From Salipaludibacillus agaradhaerens (GTDB taxonomy: Bacteria; Bacillota; Bacilli; Bacillales; Salisediminibacteriaceae): a DNA stretch of 64,000 nt. Made by a program: the position numbers and the translations under genes. Below the pieces are notes generated by a model that ran no database searches, was not told where the DNA came from, and saw only the letters and a list, made by a program, of their open reading frames with translations. The stretch lies in NCBI RefSeq assembly GCF_002019735.1, contig NZ_KV917378.1, positions 2,630,869-2,694,868 on the forward strand, in the 5' to 3' direction. Below are positions 41,391 to 50,695 of this stretch, piece after piece; the first letter of the stretch is position 1, and the number at the start of each line of letters is the position of its first letter.

Positions 41391-42867
41391 CACTACCCAC
41401 CCCAGATGATTCAGCTACTTTCAGGACATCTGCTTTCGATTGGTTATAGCTTGTCCCTCCTTCAACCTCTCGAAGCTCTGCTACAACTTCATTCAACAAT
41501 CCAACTGCTTGCTCTAACTTGGCAATCGCTTCTTCTGCTGAATCAATAGGGTCCGGTAAGTTTTCATAAGCTGATAAGGACTCATCTGCAATAAGTCCAA
41601 TATCTAAGCTGTTATCCTTCTTTTGTATCTCTTCACGAGTAAAGACGTTAAAGCGTTCATCCTTTATACTTGATCTGTCCTCTGCTTCATACGCTGTTAC
41701 AAATGCTTCAAAATGCTTTTCTGTTAATGGTGTACGTTTACCGAATTTAGGCATATTCGTTCGAAGATCATACACCCACACGTCTTTTGTATTGTCCTTG
41801 TCAGTGACACCACGGGTAAAGAACAACACATTCGTTTTAACACCTTGTGCATAAAAGATTCCAGTAGGTAATCGTACGATCGTGTGTAAGTTACACTTGT
41901 TCATTAAGTCTTCACGAATTTTCGCACCAATACCACCTTCAAACAGTACGTTATCTGGCAAAACAACAGCAGCTCGTGCTTGTCCATCTGGTTTTAACGC
42001 ACGATAAATATGCTGTAAGAAGTTTAGCTGTTTGTTCGTTGATGTGAATGTTAAGTCATCACGAGTTGGCCGTTCACCGCCTTGTTTTGTTCCGAATGGC
42101 GGGTTAGTCAGAATCACATCATAATTTTTCAAGCTTTTACCCATTTCAGATAACGTATCACCCAATGTAATGTCACCTTGAATGTCATGTAACATGGCAT
42201 TCATTAAGGCAAGGCGATGGGTATCCTTTACAAGCTCCACGCCCGAAAATGCTTGATGTTTTTGGAATTCCGCTTCTTTTTCACCTAGATCAAAATAATC
42301 ATCCGTTTGTTCACGGACGTGGCGATCAGCGGCGATCATGAATCCGAACGTCCCTGCTGCCGGGTCATGACACCGTTCTCCAGCTTGTGGATTGACAAGT
42401 TTAACGATCACATCAATCAGAACACGTGGCGTGAAGTATTGGCCCGCTCCTGATTTTGTTTCACTTGCATTCTTTTCTAATAGACCCTCATAAAGGTCAC
42501 CTAAACCTTCTTCTTTTGCACTATACCAATCAAGTTCATCAATGGAACGGACAATTTTTTCAAGGTTTTTCGGCTCATCAATATTCGTCTTGGCATTCGT
42601 ATAGATTTGCTTAAAAAGCGCATTATCGTCATTACCTAAATCAATTAAAAGCTTTTGGTAATGGGTTTTCAGTTCAATGCCATGACGTGTTACGAGGGAT
42701 TCCCAACGATAGTCTACCGGGATTGCCCCTTCATTGTTAGTTTCTTTCATCATTTTGAGAAAGAGTAAATACGTTAATTCTGTTACGTATTGATGATACG
42801 TAATCCCGTCATCACGTAAGACGTTACATAAGTTCCATAATTTCTGTACAATTTGTTGGTTACCCAT
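41383..42867 (-). CDS. hsdM: Type I restriction-modification methyltransferase HsdM
   Basis: This N6-adenine methyltransferase subunit (494 aa) contains the helical N-terminal domain (NLCNVLRDDGITYHQYVTEL), the SAM-binding motif DPAAGTFGFM (168-177) and the catalytic NPPFG (255-259, N-P-P-F class). GQYFTPRVLIDVIVKLV is the usual sequence before motif I. It starts 3 nt after the hsdR stop and overlaps hsdS. The complete set of motifs suggests an active methylase. Confidence 0.93.
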   Translation of the reverse strand: MGNQQIVQKLWNLCNVLRDDGITYHQYVTELTYLLFLKMMKETNNEGAIPVDYRWESLVTRHGIELKTHYQKLLIDLGNDDNALFKQIYTNAKTNIDEPKNLEKIVRSIDELDWYSAKEEGLGDLYEGLLEKNASETKSGAGQYFTPRVLIDVIVKLVNPQAGERCHDPAAGTFGFMIAADRHVREQTDDYFDLGEKEAEFQKHQAFSGVELVKDTHRLALMNAMLHDIQGDITLGDTLSEMGKSLKNYDVILTNPPFGTKQGGERPTRDDLTFTSTNKQLNFLQHIYRALKPDGQARAAVVLPDNVLFEGGIGAKIREDLMNKCNLHTIVRLPTGIFYAQGVKTNVLFFTRGVTDKDNTKDVWVYDLRTNMPKFGKRTPLTEKHFEAFVTAYEAEDRSSIKDERFNVFTREEIQKKDNSLDIGLIADESLSAYENLPDPIDSAEEAIAKLEQAVGLLNEVVAELREVEGGTSYNQSKADVLKVAESSGVGSDE

Positions 42868-42870
42868 ATT

Positions 42871-45800
42871 TTAAGCTTGCTCCTTTTCATCATTAACATA
42901 GAGTGCATAGTTGATCTTACACACAATATCGTCCAGTTGTCCATCAAAGATCTTATTCAGTTGCTTATAGCCACCACGACTCTTAAATGGTTCCACATCA
43001 AATGCTTGTTCCGGGTCTGGATCGAGAACGGATTCTTTTAATAACTGCTTTTCTATTCTCTCCAGCCATGATTTTTGTATTTTCGGCCATGCTTTCATGC
43101 CATAGATTTTTTTCATGGCATTTTTAATGCGCTCTTCATGATCAATTAATGGATCACCTAGGGCTTGTTGACGGATAAAGCTAATAATATCGGCAGCAAT
43201 GTCCTCATTTTTTGCATCTCGCCATGCTGTTTGTAGGCTTTTTTCCGTAAACCCTTTTTGGTCTAGGGCAATGCGCAGCTCACGTAGTTGGTTACGGGTA
43301 AGCTCCTTTGGTCTTGTACACACAATTTGCAAAGCAGGGATGATGTTCATGTTGTCTTCTATAAACTGGTTAAAGCTTTGTAAATAGTCTTCTGGTTTTT
43401 CTGCCTTACCGTATCCGCGCGTGACCTCTTTCACTTCATCTTCATGGGTTGAGATATATTGCAGGACAGGTCTCCCTCTATTCTCGTCAAGGTACTGCAG
43501 GATAGTTTGATGAGTTGTTAGCTTTTCTATGACTTTTTCCGGCTCTGATTGTTTCACCCAATCGACGAATTCGTTAATGGTTTGGCCACCAGACAGCACT
43601 TTAAAGTCTTCATGATCTTTTTCTTCCCAACGCTGTTTTTTCCGTTGGATTTTAGCAATAAGCTCATCTTTATGCTGCTCTTGTTGCTGTTTATCTTCAA
43701 GCTGTTCTAGTTCCTCCGCGATTTGTTGGACGGTCACTTTAGGACTTTTAACGACCGGTTTCATTGATGTATACGGTTTAAGTGACTCGTAAATGCCAAC
43801 TGCGTCATATATAGAGAAATGATCTTTGCCGATGTCATCTTGCCTTCTCGTGGCACGACCTAACATTTGCTCATAAAGAATACGAGAACGGACTCTTCTT
43901 AGAAAGACGATGTTTGTAATTGACGGCACATCGACACCAGTTGTCAGTAGATCAACCGTTACGACGATATTCGGTAATCGTTCATTTTTAAACAGTTTAA
44001 TCGCTTGTGATGGGTTCTTAATTGAACCGGTGATTTTCATGACGGCATTATCATCAATTGGGCCATGAATCTCTTCTAATTCTTCTGTAAAAATCCGCAC
44101 AACCATATCAGCATGATCATCTGTCGCTGCGAAAATTAACGTTTTTCCAAGTCCAGTAGGATCAATATAGTTAGCTAATTCAGCTAAAATGACCCGATTA
44201 AAATTTTCAGTGATAACCATTTTATTAAATTGCGTCACTTCTAAATTCACTTCGTCCTCAAGCAATGCCGTTTCTATCTCACCGGTTTGAGTGTTATATA
44301 CATCTACCGTTTCACCTTCAGACCATGAAATACCCGTTTTCTTTAAGACTGTCTCAAATTGATAAGGGGGCTCATGATCAATAAGATACCCATCGACAAC
44401 AGCTTCACGATAGGAGTACGTAAAGACAGGCTCACCAAAGATATCAACCGTGTGTAGGGCTGGTGTAGCGGTTAAGCCAATTTTGGTCGCATCGAAATAC
44501 TCTAACACTTGGCGATATTTACTGACGTAATCTTGATGGTCCCTAAACAACGCTTCAACCTCAGACATGTCTTTATCTAATGTGTACCCTCGGTGTGCTT
44601 CATCCACAATAATACAATCATATTGATCAACGGTAGGCGTGTCAGCATCATGTTCAGAATAGAACAACCGTTTTAGCATGCCTTGTACCGTTCCAATGTG
44701 AACTTTTGTTTCTGGGTTTGGTTTTATATCTTGTAACGATTGCAGTTCAAAAATTTCCGTAAATGACAGGAAGTTCTCTAGCTTGGAGTCTTTAAAAGCC
44801 GCTTCTGCTTGTTCTCCTAAGGCAGACCGGTCCACTAAAAATAAAATCCGCTTAAAACGATTATGTTTGATTAACCGATAAACAAGGCCAATCGCCATTC
44901 TCGTTTTACCTGTCCCTGTTGCCATGGCAAGTAAGATGGCGCGTTGCTCGCGTTCAATTGCTTTTTCAACGGCCTTGATTGCCTTCTCTTGATAAGGTCT
45001 TAAATTCAAATAAGCCAACGTTTCATCATGGAGCTTTTTATTAGCTCGATCTGCGTCTAACGTCAACAGCTCTTTAAGACCTTGTGGTGAATACCAGGCT
45101 TGAAGAGGACGGGGATGATTAGTTGGTTTTCTCGCATCTAAAAACCATACCCCTGATTTCTCTGCAAACTGTTGTCTGTATGGCTGACCATTGGTTGCGA
45201 ATAAAAATGGCACAAAATAGTCACCATACGGCTCATAAATCACCTCATCTTCTACTTTTTTGACTAACCGCGCATAGTCTTTCGCTTGTTCAATATCAGA
45301 AGGAATGTTTTTAAGTTGTCTTTTCGCTTCGACGATCCCGATAAATTCGAGACCAACAAATAAAGCATAATCGGCAAACCCTTTTTTTAGTGGCCATTCA
45401 GCAATCGCTAAATTTTTACCCTTTTCAGGCCGTGTGCCTTTTCCATACCGAATCCGTTCTGAGTCTGCTTCCCATCCAGCATCACGGAGCTGTTCATCAA
45501 TTTTTATACGGGTTTCCTCTTCGGTTAAATTCAAATGGCTACCGTATTTTCTAGAATGCTTCTTTCTTTCTAACTTATCTTTATCTGGTACAGCTAATTG
45601 TGCGTGTCGGAGCTTTTCAAGTTCGCTCTCCAGTTTGGCTACTTTCTCATCATAGGTAGCCGAGAGTTTTTTAAGCTCTTCCTCATCTACTTTATGGGTT
45701 GGAGTAGGTTCCTTGTACGTTGGTTCTACGAAGTCCCAAGCGCCATAAACTTGCATGAACCAAACGGCAAGGCGATATGCCATATGTAATAGTGCCTGTC

Positions 45801-46113
45801 CTTCTTTTTCAGTACCATATCCTTCATGCATCGCCTTATTCCCTTTTTTACGAATGATCTCAAGAATATCAATCAAATCTTCCGTAATCAGGTCTTCTCT
45901 TCTTAATGCACTTATTCTATCAGTTTGTTTCGTATCATATGTTTCTTTAATCTCTTCGTAAGCTAGGACATACTTCGTTAACGTCTCAGCAAATACGCGA
46001 AGTTTCATCAAGGTTGTGTTGGGATCATTAAATACGTTACTCTCTGCTGTCTCACCTAAGTTCGCTAAGATCTCCCATTTATCAGAAAGAAAATGAAAAT
46101 TACTGTTACCCAT
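42871..46113 (-). CDS. hsdR: Type I restriction endonuclease subunit HsdR
   Basis: This 1080-aa motor-nuclease cleaves unmethylated DNA after translocation. It has a DUF4145-like N-terminal helical domain (1-130), a coiled coil (~145-175), and the HsdR nuclease region with GLEFIGIVEAKRQ. The helicase core has MATGTGKT (~397-404), DEAH in CIIVDEAHRGYT, LTATPAL, and a QMLGRATRR motif VI. An EcoEI-type C-terminal domain ends the protein. GGGGGTG precedes the ATG at 46113. An 11-codon upstream extension lacks a site. Gene order R-M-S and the EcoEI-like layout suggest a type IB-like system. The reading frame is intact. Confidence 0.93.
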   Translation of the reverse strand: MGNSNFHFLSDKWEILANLGETAESNVFNDPNTTLMKLRVFAETLTKYVLAYEEIKETYDTKQTDRISALRREDLITEDLIDILEIIRKKGNKAMHEGYGTEKEGQALLHMAYRLAVWFMQVYGAWDFVEPTYKEPTPTHKVDEEELKKLSATYDEKVAKLESELEKLRHAQLAVPDKDKLERKKHSRKYGSHLNLTEEETRIKIDEQLRDAGWEADSERIRYGKGTRPEKGKNLAIAEWPLKKGFADYALFVGLEFIGIVEAKRQLKNIPSDIEQAKDYARLVKKVEDEVIYEPYGDYFVPFLFATNGQPYRQQFAEKSGVWFLDARKPTNHPRPLQAWYSPQGLKELLTLDADRANKKLHDETLAYLNLRPYQEKAIKAVEKAIEREQRAILLAMATGTGKTRMAIGLVYRLIKHNRFKRILFLVDRSALGEQAEAAFKDSKLENFLSFTEIFELQSLQDIKPNPETKVHIGTVQGMLKRLFYSEHDADTPTVDQYDCIIVDEAHRGYTLDKDMSEVEALFRDHQDYVSKYRQVLEYFDATKIGLTATPALHTVDIFGEPVFTYSYREAVVDGYLIDHEPPYQFETVLKKTGISWSEGETVDVYNTQTGEIETALLEDEVNLEVTQFNKMVITENFNRVILAELANYIDPTGLGKTLIFAATDDHADMVVRIFTEELEEIHGPIDDNAVMKITGSIKNPSQAIKLFKNERLPNIVVTVDLLTTGVDVPSITNIVFLRRVRSRILYEQMLGRATRRQDDIGKDHFSIYDAVGIYESLKPYTSMKPVVKSPKVTVQQIAEELEQLEDKQQQEQHKDELIAKIQRKKQRWEEKDHEDFKVLSGGQTINEFVDWVKQSEPEKVIEKLTTHQTILQYLDENRGRPVLQYISTHEDEVKEVTRGYGKAEKPEDYLQSFNQFIEDNMNIIPALQIVCTRPKELTRNQLRELRIALDQKGFTEKSLQTAWRDAKNEDIAADIISFIRQQALGDPLIDHEERIKNAMKKIYGMKAWPKIQKSWLERIEKQLLKESVLDPDPEQAFDVEPFKSRGGYKQLNKIFDGQLDDIVCKINYALYVNDEKEQA

Positions 46114-46605
46114 AATACACCCCCTACTTTTATCACGATATCCCAAATTATATCATATAACTTTTTTACTATTAATAGGGACTCCTGCTTTCTATTGGGA
46201 CTTCATTATTAAGGGTCTATGGGCGATCTCTCTCGATCAATAGACAAAAGAAAGTGATTTACGTTAACCATTTCCTTTTGCCTTTCATCATGGCCCTCAT
46301 CTTTCCGAGAAGTTAAGCTCATGGTCTTCCTACCGCAATGTTTGTTCTAGATAGATCGGTATCTTTTTATAATTATTTTTTCATCTCGAAAAACCCCGGT
46401 AAACCCCCACAGGTAAGTGTAACCACTTTCCTCTCGTAGTTCCTGACCGTTGCCCCGAGATTTTGCGTCCGGCTTCCTTCAGATTCTAGATCACCCTAGA
46501 CACCCTTGCCATTCGCTAACAGTTCCCACTGCCAAGCCTGTAGTGGACTTTCGCCACTTAGCTGTTAGACATGCCGGCACACATCAAAATAAACCCCGAC
46601 CTTCT
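46114..46605 (+). other. Non-coding region, possible decayed element end
   Basis: No coding frame is seen. The stretch 46396-46590 is unusually GC-rich for the island and contains several short inverted motifs (for example TAGTGG/CCACTTA and a GACATGCCGGCACAC end). It looks like the untranslated end of a mobile element, but I cannot classify it. Confidence 0.35.
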
Positions 46606-46738
46606 TAGGCGTTTTTTTCTTGCTAGAAAAGTATATTATCAAGCTACAAGGCAGCTAAAAGCCGTTGGTAAAAAACGCTTTGACGCATTACCCCGGGTAT
46701 TCGAACATCTTATTAACCAGAGCAATGATAAAGATTGA
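46606..46738 (+). pseudogene. C-terminal fragment of an unidentified CDS
   Basis: One frame reads FLARKVYYQATRQLKAVGKK then RFDALPRVFEHLINQSNDKD to a TGA at 46736-46738, immediately followed by a strong terminator. It has no start codon or ribosome site. The well-placed terminator argues that it was the end of a real gene. Family unknown; a transposase or helix-turn-helix tail is possible. Confidence 0.35.
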
Positions 46739-46768
46739 GTAGGGGTTCACGTCCCCTACTCTTTTTTT
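46737..46768 (+). terminator. Rho-independent terminator
   Basis: GAGTAGGGG (46737-46745) pairs with CCCCTACTC (46753-46761) and is followed by seven T. It isolates the LXG toxin gene from upstream transcription. Confidence 0.88.
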
Positions 46769-46939
46769 ATCCATTGACTAATAGTCTCTTACATGACCTT
46801 TATGTGCGAATGACTAACGACCTATATCATGCGCATCCCCTTAATATAAATACGTCTATTTCCTTATTTAACCTGCGTTCTCTTTCCATTATTATGTAGA
46901 GAAGACTACATAATTTAATAGAAAGCGAGCGGCTATTCT

Positions 46940-48496
46940 ATGACTACGAAACAATTAGATGTAGATAAGGTTCATGAAGCGATTGATACAACGATTCAGG
47001 CGCTAAACGAAAAAGAAGATCAACTGCGCGAGATGGAAATCGCCCTTACTAATTTTGTGAACTTAGAAGCTGAGTTTAGAGGACAGGGTGGACAAGCTAT
47101 TCGCGATTTCTATGCTACGTGTCACATCCCTTTCATTCAATTGTTAAGACTGTTCTCAGAAGATTATGAACACATCCTCCAGCAGATCAAACAATCTTTA
47201 GACTTTGTGGAACCAGCACCAGGCGGATTTATCGATCAAGCGTTTATAGAAAACGACGTCCAAGACGGGCTTGATCGGGTCAGTCAAACGGCCATGGCAT
47301 TAACAGATTCGGCAAATGAGACACTAAGAAGTATTCAAGATATTATCTCTATCCCTCTTATTGATGATAGCGATGTCCAGCAGACCATTCATGTGGCTAA
47401 AAAGGAAGCCAATTCGGTTGTAGACAAAGTGTTGCAATTCGACCATACGGGTACCGTCTCGTTGCAGTCTATCAAGGACAACTTGAAGACATTAGGTAAG
47501 TACGTGATGGAAATGCATGAAGCCATGGGTGGCGGACATCTCAGCGTTAAAGATTTTTCAGTCGACCAACTCCATTACTTACCCACGCACAGTAAACTGA
47601 CTGAGGTATTACAAGAGCGATCAACAGAGATTAAATCAACAGCTGATCCACGGGAGGAAGAACTGGTGATCCTCGAAGCTGAACGAGCAGCCATTGAAGC
47701 CGAGGAGCTAGCGCGACTCGAAGCAGAACAGGCTGCCATCGAGGCCGAGGAAGCACGCTTAGCTGAACAGCAAGCCTTGGAAGAAGTAGAAGAAGATAAA
47801 TCGTGGTGGTCCAAAACAGTCTCAGCTGTCACGGATACGGTGGAGAAAACGATTGATACGGTTGGCAATGCGGCATCAAGTGCGTATAATTATGTCACAG
47901 AGAACCCCGCAGCCAGTCTTTCCGCCGTCGTTGATTTCGTGCCGGTCGTTGGTAATTTAAAAGCCGGTATCGAAGCTGCCACAGGATACGATCCTCTCAC
48001 CGGTAGGCGCTTAGAGCCTTGGGAGCGTGCGGTAGCTGGTGGCGCTATTCTAGGCGGTGCGGCTGTAAAAGGCGCTTCAAAAGTTGCCAAGTTTGCGAAG
48101 AATACGGATAAGGTTGGGGATGTGGCCAGAGTGTCTACGGGTAATGCGCCAGTGCCTATTAAACAAGGTGGCGGTAGCAATCCTAAAGATTTTGTCAACC
48201 CACATTCTGAAAAACATATGTATGACCCAAGCAGACCATCTACTCCCAATAGGTCACAGTACGGGGAAAATGTAGATGTTTCCAAACTAAGGAAAGAAAC
48301 AGTGGCTAATCCTGATAAAGCTTATTCAAACTGGCCCAATCCTAATAATCCAAACCCAAACAAAATAACTAAGTATTATAAGGAATTTGAAGGAAATATC
48401 AGTACACCTAATACACCGACTGGGAGTCATAGGGTATTTGATAACATAGGTAACCCAACTAGAAGCTCACATTTTCCTTATGTTCCAAGAAAATAA
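46940..48496 (+). CDS. LXG-domain polymorphic toxin
   Basis: This contact-dependent toxin is probably exported by the type VII (ESX/Yuk) system. Residues 1-~215 form the helical LXG domain. Residues ~238-285 are an Ala/Glu coiled coil (LEAERAAIEAEELARLEAEQ-like repeats). Residues ~325-385 are the pre-toxin TG-type linker (SAVVDFVPVVGNLKAGIEAA, TGYDPLTGRRLEPWERA). Residues ~415-518 are the variable toxin tip, with HMYDPSRPSTPNRSQYG, NPDKAYSNWPNPNNP, GSHRVFDN and SSHFPY, an unassigned RNase-like candidate. Usual upstream Lap/YwqH-type helper genes are absent. An AGAAAGCGAGCGG site precedes the ATG. The tip is followed by its putative immunity gene. Confidence 0.85.
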   Translation: MTTKQLDVDKVHEAIDTTIQALNEKEDQLREMEIALTNFVNLEAEFRGQGGQAIRDFYATCHIPFIQLLRLFSEDYEHILQQIKQSLDFVEPAPGGFIDQAFIENDVQDGLDRVSQTAMALTDSANETLRSIQDIISIPLIDDSDVQQTIHVAKKEANSVVDKVLQFDHTGTVSLQSIKDNLKTLGKYVMEMHEAMGGGHLSVKDFSVDQLHYLPTHSKLTEVLQERSTEIKSTADPREEELVILEAERAAIEAEELARLEAEQAAIEAEEARLAEQQALEEVEEDKSWWSKTVSAVTDTVEKTIDTVGNAASSAYNYVTENPAASLSAVVDFVPVVGNLKAGIEAATGYDPLTGRRLEPWERAVAGGAILGGAAVKGASKVAKFAKNTDKVGDVARVSTGNAPVPIKQGGGSNPKDFVNPHSEKHMYDPSRPSTPNRSQYGENVDVSKLRKETVANPDKAYSNWPNPNNPNPNKITKYYKEFEGNISTPNTPTGSHRVFDNIGNPTRSSHFPYVPRK

Positions 48497-48516
48497 ATAT
48501 TAAGTAGGTGAGATAC

Positions 48517-49023
48517 ATGAGTAATTTGCTGTATCATGCATATTTGCCAGAAAATCACGATCATCATGTTTCGTTGGAAGAAATCATGAATGATGGCATT
48601 AAATCTTCTACTAAGTCAAACAATAGATATAGTAATGGTGGCATAGTGAAATTTGAGATAACAGAACTATTAAGACCTTCCAATACACCTGATTGGCTTA
48701 ACTTTAAAGAAGCAATAGGTGTTGATATAACCAATCGTTTTTCCAAATCTTTTTGCTTTCCTATATTTACGGATAAAATCCTAGTATTTGATGGTGATAT
48801 TTCTTTGTCGATCTATGATCAAGCATTTTATGAGGATTTGAAAGATTTTGATGAGGAAGCTTTTAATTTTGATACTGGAGAAACTATTGAACACTGGATT
48901 AAACTATACTGGGACAGTATGATGACACTTGAAGAGTATTTGATAAAGAAGCCTTATACAAAATCAGAATTGTTAATTTTTGAATCTATACCTAAAGACA
49001 TAATTAAAATATGCGAAGAATAA
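48517..49023 (+). CDS. Candidate immunity protein for the LXG toxin
   Basis: This 168-aa acidic soluble protein (LLYHAYLPENHDHHVSLEEI, FDGDISLSIYDQAFYEDLKD, ETIEHWIKLYWDSM) starts 20 nt after the toxin stop. TAGGTGAG is 4 nt before the ATG at 48517. A GTG at 48508 is in frame but lies within the site. Position and acidity fit an immunity protein that neutralises the tip just upstream. No Pfam family is recognised with certainty. Confidence 0.65.
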   Translation: MSNLLYHAYLPENHDHHVSLEEIMNDGIKSSTKSNNRYSNGGIVKFEITELLRPSNTPDWLNFKEAIGVDITNRFSKSFCFPIFTDKILVFDGDISLSIYDQAFYEDLKDFDEEAFNFDTGETIEHWIKLYWDSMMTLEEYLIKKPYTKSELLIFESIPKDIIKICEE

Positions 49024-49049
49024 TTGTATAAAACTGGTGGATAAAGAAC

Positions 49050-49185
49050 TGTCCTCTGTCTACTTGACTGGGGAAATAATAAAACGGATTAAGTGGCTTT
49101 AGCTCTATATTCCATAGGGCTAAGGCCATTTAGTCGTTTTTGATATCTATTATGATTGTAAAAATGGATGTAATCACCTATTGGC
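49050..49185 (-). mobile_element. IS3-family (IS150-like) transposase tail
   Basis: On the minus strand the end of OrfB reads DYIHFYNHNRYQKRLNGLSP then MEYRAKAT-stop, the standard IS3/IS150 C-terminus. The adjoining plus-strand TGTCCTCTGTCTACTTGAC is the typical IS3 terminal inverted repeat. Only this end remains. It sits precisely where a toxin-tail block begins, having replaced the upstream toxin sequence. Confidence 0.8.
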
Positions 49186-49189
49186 TAGA

Positions 49190-49291
49190 GATACTAGCGA
49201 ACTTAGAAGAGTCTATAATCACATACCGAATTCTGCTTTAAAAGAACTTATTGAATTAAACAAAAAAATGTATCGAGAAATGAGGAAATAA
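49190..49291 (+). pseudogene. Orphan C-terminal tail of a polymorphic toxin
   Basis: The frame DTSELRRVYNHIPNSALKEL then IELNKKMYREMRK-stop has no start. It is homologous to the tail of the larger orphan cassette at 57058-57675, there frame-shifted. Here the reading frame is undamaged but truncated by the IS3 end. It abuts the immunity gene. Confidence 0.75.
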
Positions 49292-49292
49292 A

Positions 49293-49643
49293 ATGAATGA
49301 TATTTTCGTTAAATCACTTTATGAGTCTATTGTTAAAGAGAATCTTCAACTGTACAAAGACATGTATGAAACAACAAATGTTACTTCTAAAACAGATGAT
49401 TATTGGAGAAAAGCTATTGGTCTTTACGATAGTTTAACAGACGAAAATAAAGAGGCATTAATGAAGATAATTGAACAAACGATGATTGATAGTATTTCAA
49501 ATATGCTAAGGGTAATTGATGGAAGTTCGACTTTGGAAAATTGTTCGTTAGAACCTAAATTACTGCTTGATTCTAAAGATACAAAAGGGGAACTCCAAGA
49601 CTCGTTTTTAGAATTCATAGAAGAAATAGATAGTGATAGCTGA
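49293..49643 (+). CDS. Immunity-type protein, copy 1 (DUF6547-like)
   Basis: This 116-aa, acidic, helical protein (FVKSLYESIVKENLQLYKDM, TDDYWRKAIGLYDSLTDENK, LLDSKDTKGELQDSFLEFIE) starts 1 nt after the toxin-tail stop. The AGGAAATAA context includes a short AGG site. It matches my memory of DUF6547, found next to toxin tips. A second copy (57677-58027) differs at five residues: M22/T, N70/K, R73/G, K98/E and the final residue. Kept intact though the toxin is lost, it would act as an orphan immunity protein. Confidence 0.7.
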   Translation: MNDIFVKSLYESIVKENLQLYKDMYETTNVTSKTDDYWRKAIGLYDSLTDENKEALMKIIEQTMIDSISNMLRVIDGSSTLENCSLEPKLLLDSKDTKGELQDSFLEFIEEIDSDS

Positions 49644-49691
49644 TTGGATTTTTTATTTCAGAGATCTTCTTAAGCCTAAGCTACCGTGATA

Positions 49692-49859
49692 CCCTTACGA
49701 GACATAGCGGACGCAAGAAAGATATACATGAAAGATGGCGTCTTCACATCTGAAAAGGAATATTCACTTAAGCAGGAAAAAGGATTAGAAGCTCCTGAGA
49801 GTTTATTTGAACAAGAAGATATAGATGTCTTTGATATTTATAGAAATTCAGTATTATAA
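49692..49859 (+). pseudogene. Orphan C-terminal toxin tail of another type
   Basis: An open 55-codon frame without start reads PLRDIADARKIYMKDGVF, TSEKEYSLKQEKGLEAPESL, ending DVFDIYRNSVL-stop. Its lack of start and position just after an immunity gene mark it as the tip of a displaced toxin. The sequence differs from the other tails. No immunity gene follows directly. Confidence 0.45.
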
Positions 49860-50155
49860 CCACAAGAAAAGAAGCGGCCACAGATCGTTCTTTTTTTATT
49901 TACATCATCACGAATAACCTGAAACACGTCTGTTTCAGGAAAAGGTCCGTCCTTCTCCCCCTTGGGTCAGTACAGCATTGAAAGATGGTTCTTTATATAA
50001 TGGCGATCGCTCTATTATTCGTGGCGCAGTTTAGTAGATTTTCCGGAAAATCAAAATACGATATCGTATGCTGTACGCACTACATATCGTAGTGTAAGTA
50101 AAAAAATAAAAAGAGCAGGTGTTTTATCACCTTACCACTCAACCAATTGAAGAAA
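49860..50155 (+). other. Spacer
   Basis: A T-rich run after a weak GAA/TTC hairpin near 49870-49895 may terminate the preceding unit. Fragments in several frames suggest further decayed toxin sequence, but none is long enough to assign. Confidence 0.3.
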
Positions 50156-50359
50156 TTATGTTTTCTTATGGATAATATTTTTTCTTGAATAAAGTACCTT
50201 GAGCATAATAACAAAATGTACAAACCATAAAATGATTAATATACCAATAACCGATTGTTTAAAAGCAGAATACTCCCCCCATCTTTGTAAATCTAGCACC
50301 ATTATAATAAGAAAGACGCTTATTGAAGTTAATAATATAATAAGTTTCTGATTTTTCAT
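50156..50359 (-). CDS. Small two-helix membrane protein, 67 aa
   Basis: Two hydrophobic helices (LIILLTSISVFLIIMVLDL and VIGILIILWFVHFVIMLKV) are separated by QRWGEYSAFKQ. The protein ends in a basic tail. GGGGGAGAG is about 7 nt before the ATG. No family recognised. Small membrane proteins of this sort are common next to toxin islands, but a direct link is not shown. Confidence 0.55.
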   Translation of the reverse strand: MKNQKLIILLTSISVFLIIMVLDLQRWGEYSAFKQSVIGILIILWFVHFVIMLKVLYSRKNIIHKKT

Positions 50360-50695
50360 AACTTACTCTCCCCCTGTAATTAAAATATTTCTTTTCAAGT
50401 ATCCCTTTAGTTTATCATCATTTTCCAGTTATAGTTACAAAAAAAGAGCTGCAACATTGCAACCTGCAATTTTACTAACACTCTCCATTAGTTTGAGCAA
50501 ATGTTTCACAAACTCCTTTGTAACTATTCATTTGGACAAAGTGTTAAATTACTTTAACCTTCATGAGGAACAGGTTAGTCCTTATTAACATGGATGAAAC
50601 ACCCCTTAAAAGCTACCTTCACTCTTCTCCCTGTTTGATGAATACGGACAGCCTAAAACGTATTCAACTATCGCATCCGTTTGTTAAAGATAATA
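50360..50695 (+). other. Spacer without recognisable genes
   Basis: It contains a short inverted motif (GCTGCAAC...GCAACCTGCA near 50449) and no frame with a ribosome site. A plus-strand frame at 50563-50751 lacks a ribosome site and runs into the cytidine deaminase gene from the other side. Confidence 0.35.

Larger units (their letters stand above)
49186..49677 (+). repeat. Toxin-tail/immunity duplication, copy 1
   Basis: This ~490-bp segment, covering the last 33 codons of a toxin, the 116-aa immunity gene and ~30 bp beyond, is nearly identical to 57574-58060. The same order, the 1-nt gap between toxin stop and immunity start, and even the downstream GGATTTTTTATT match. The boundary on the left is the IS3 end. 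Confidence 0.85.

Noticed and set aside
47575-48285. Long minus-strand frames opposite the LXG gene
   Set aside because: They mirror the Ala/Glu-rich codons of the toxin, have no ribosome sites and give low-complexity Ser/Ala proteins.
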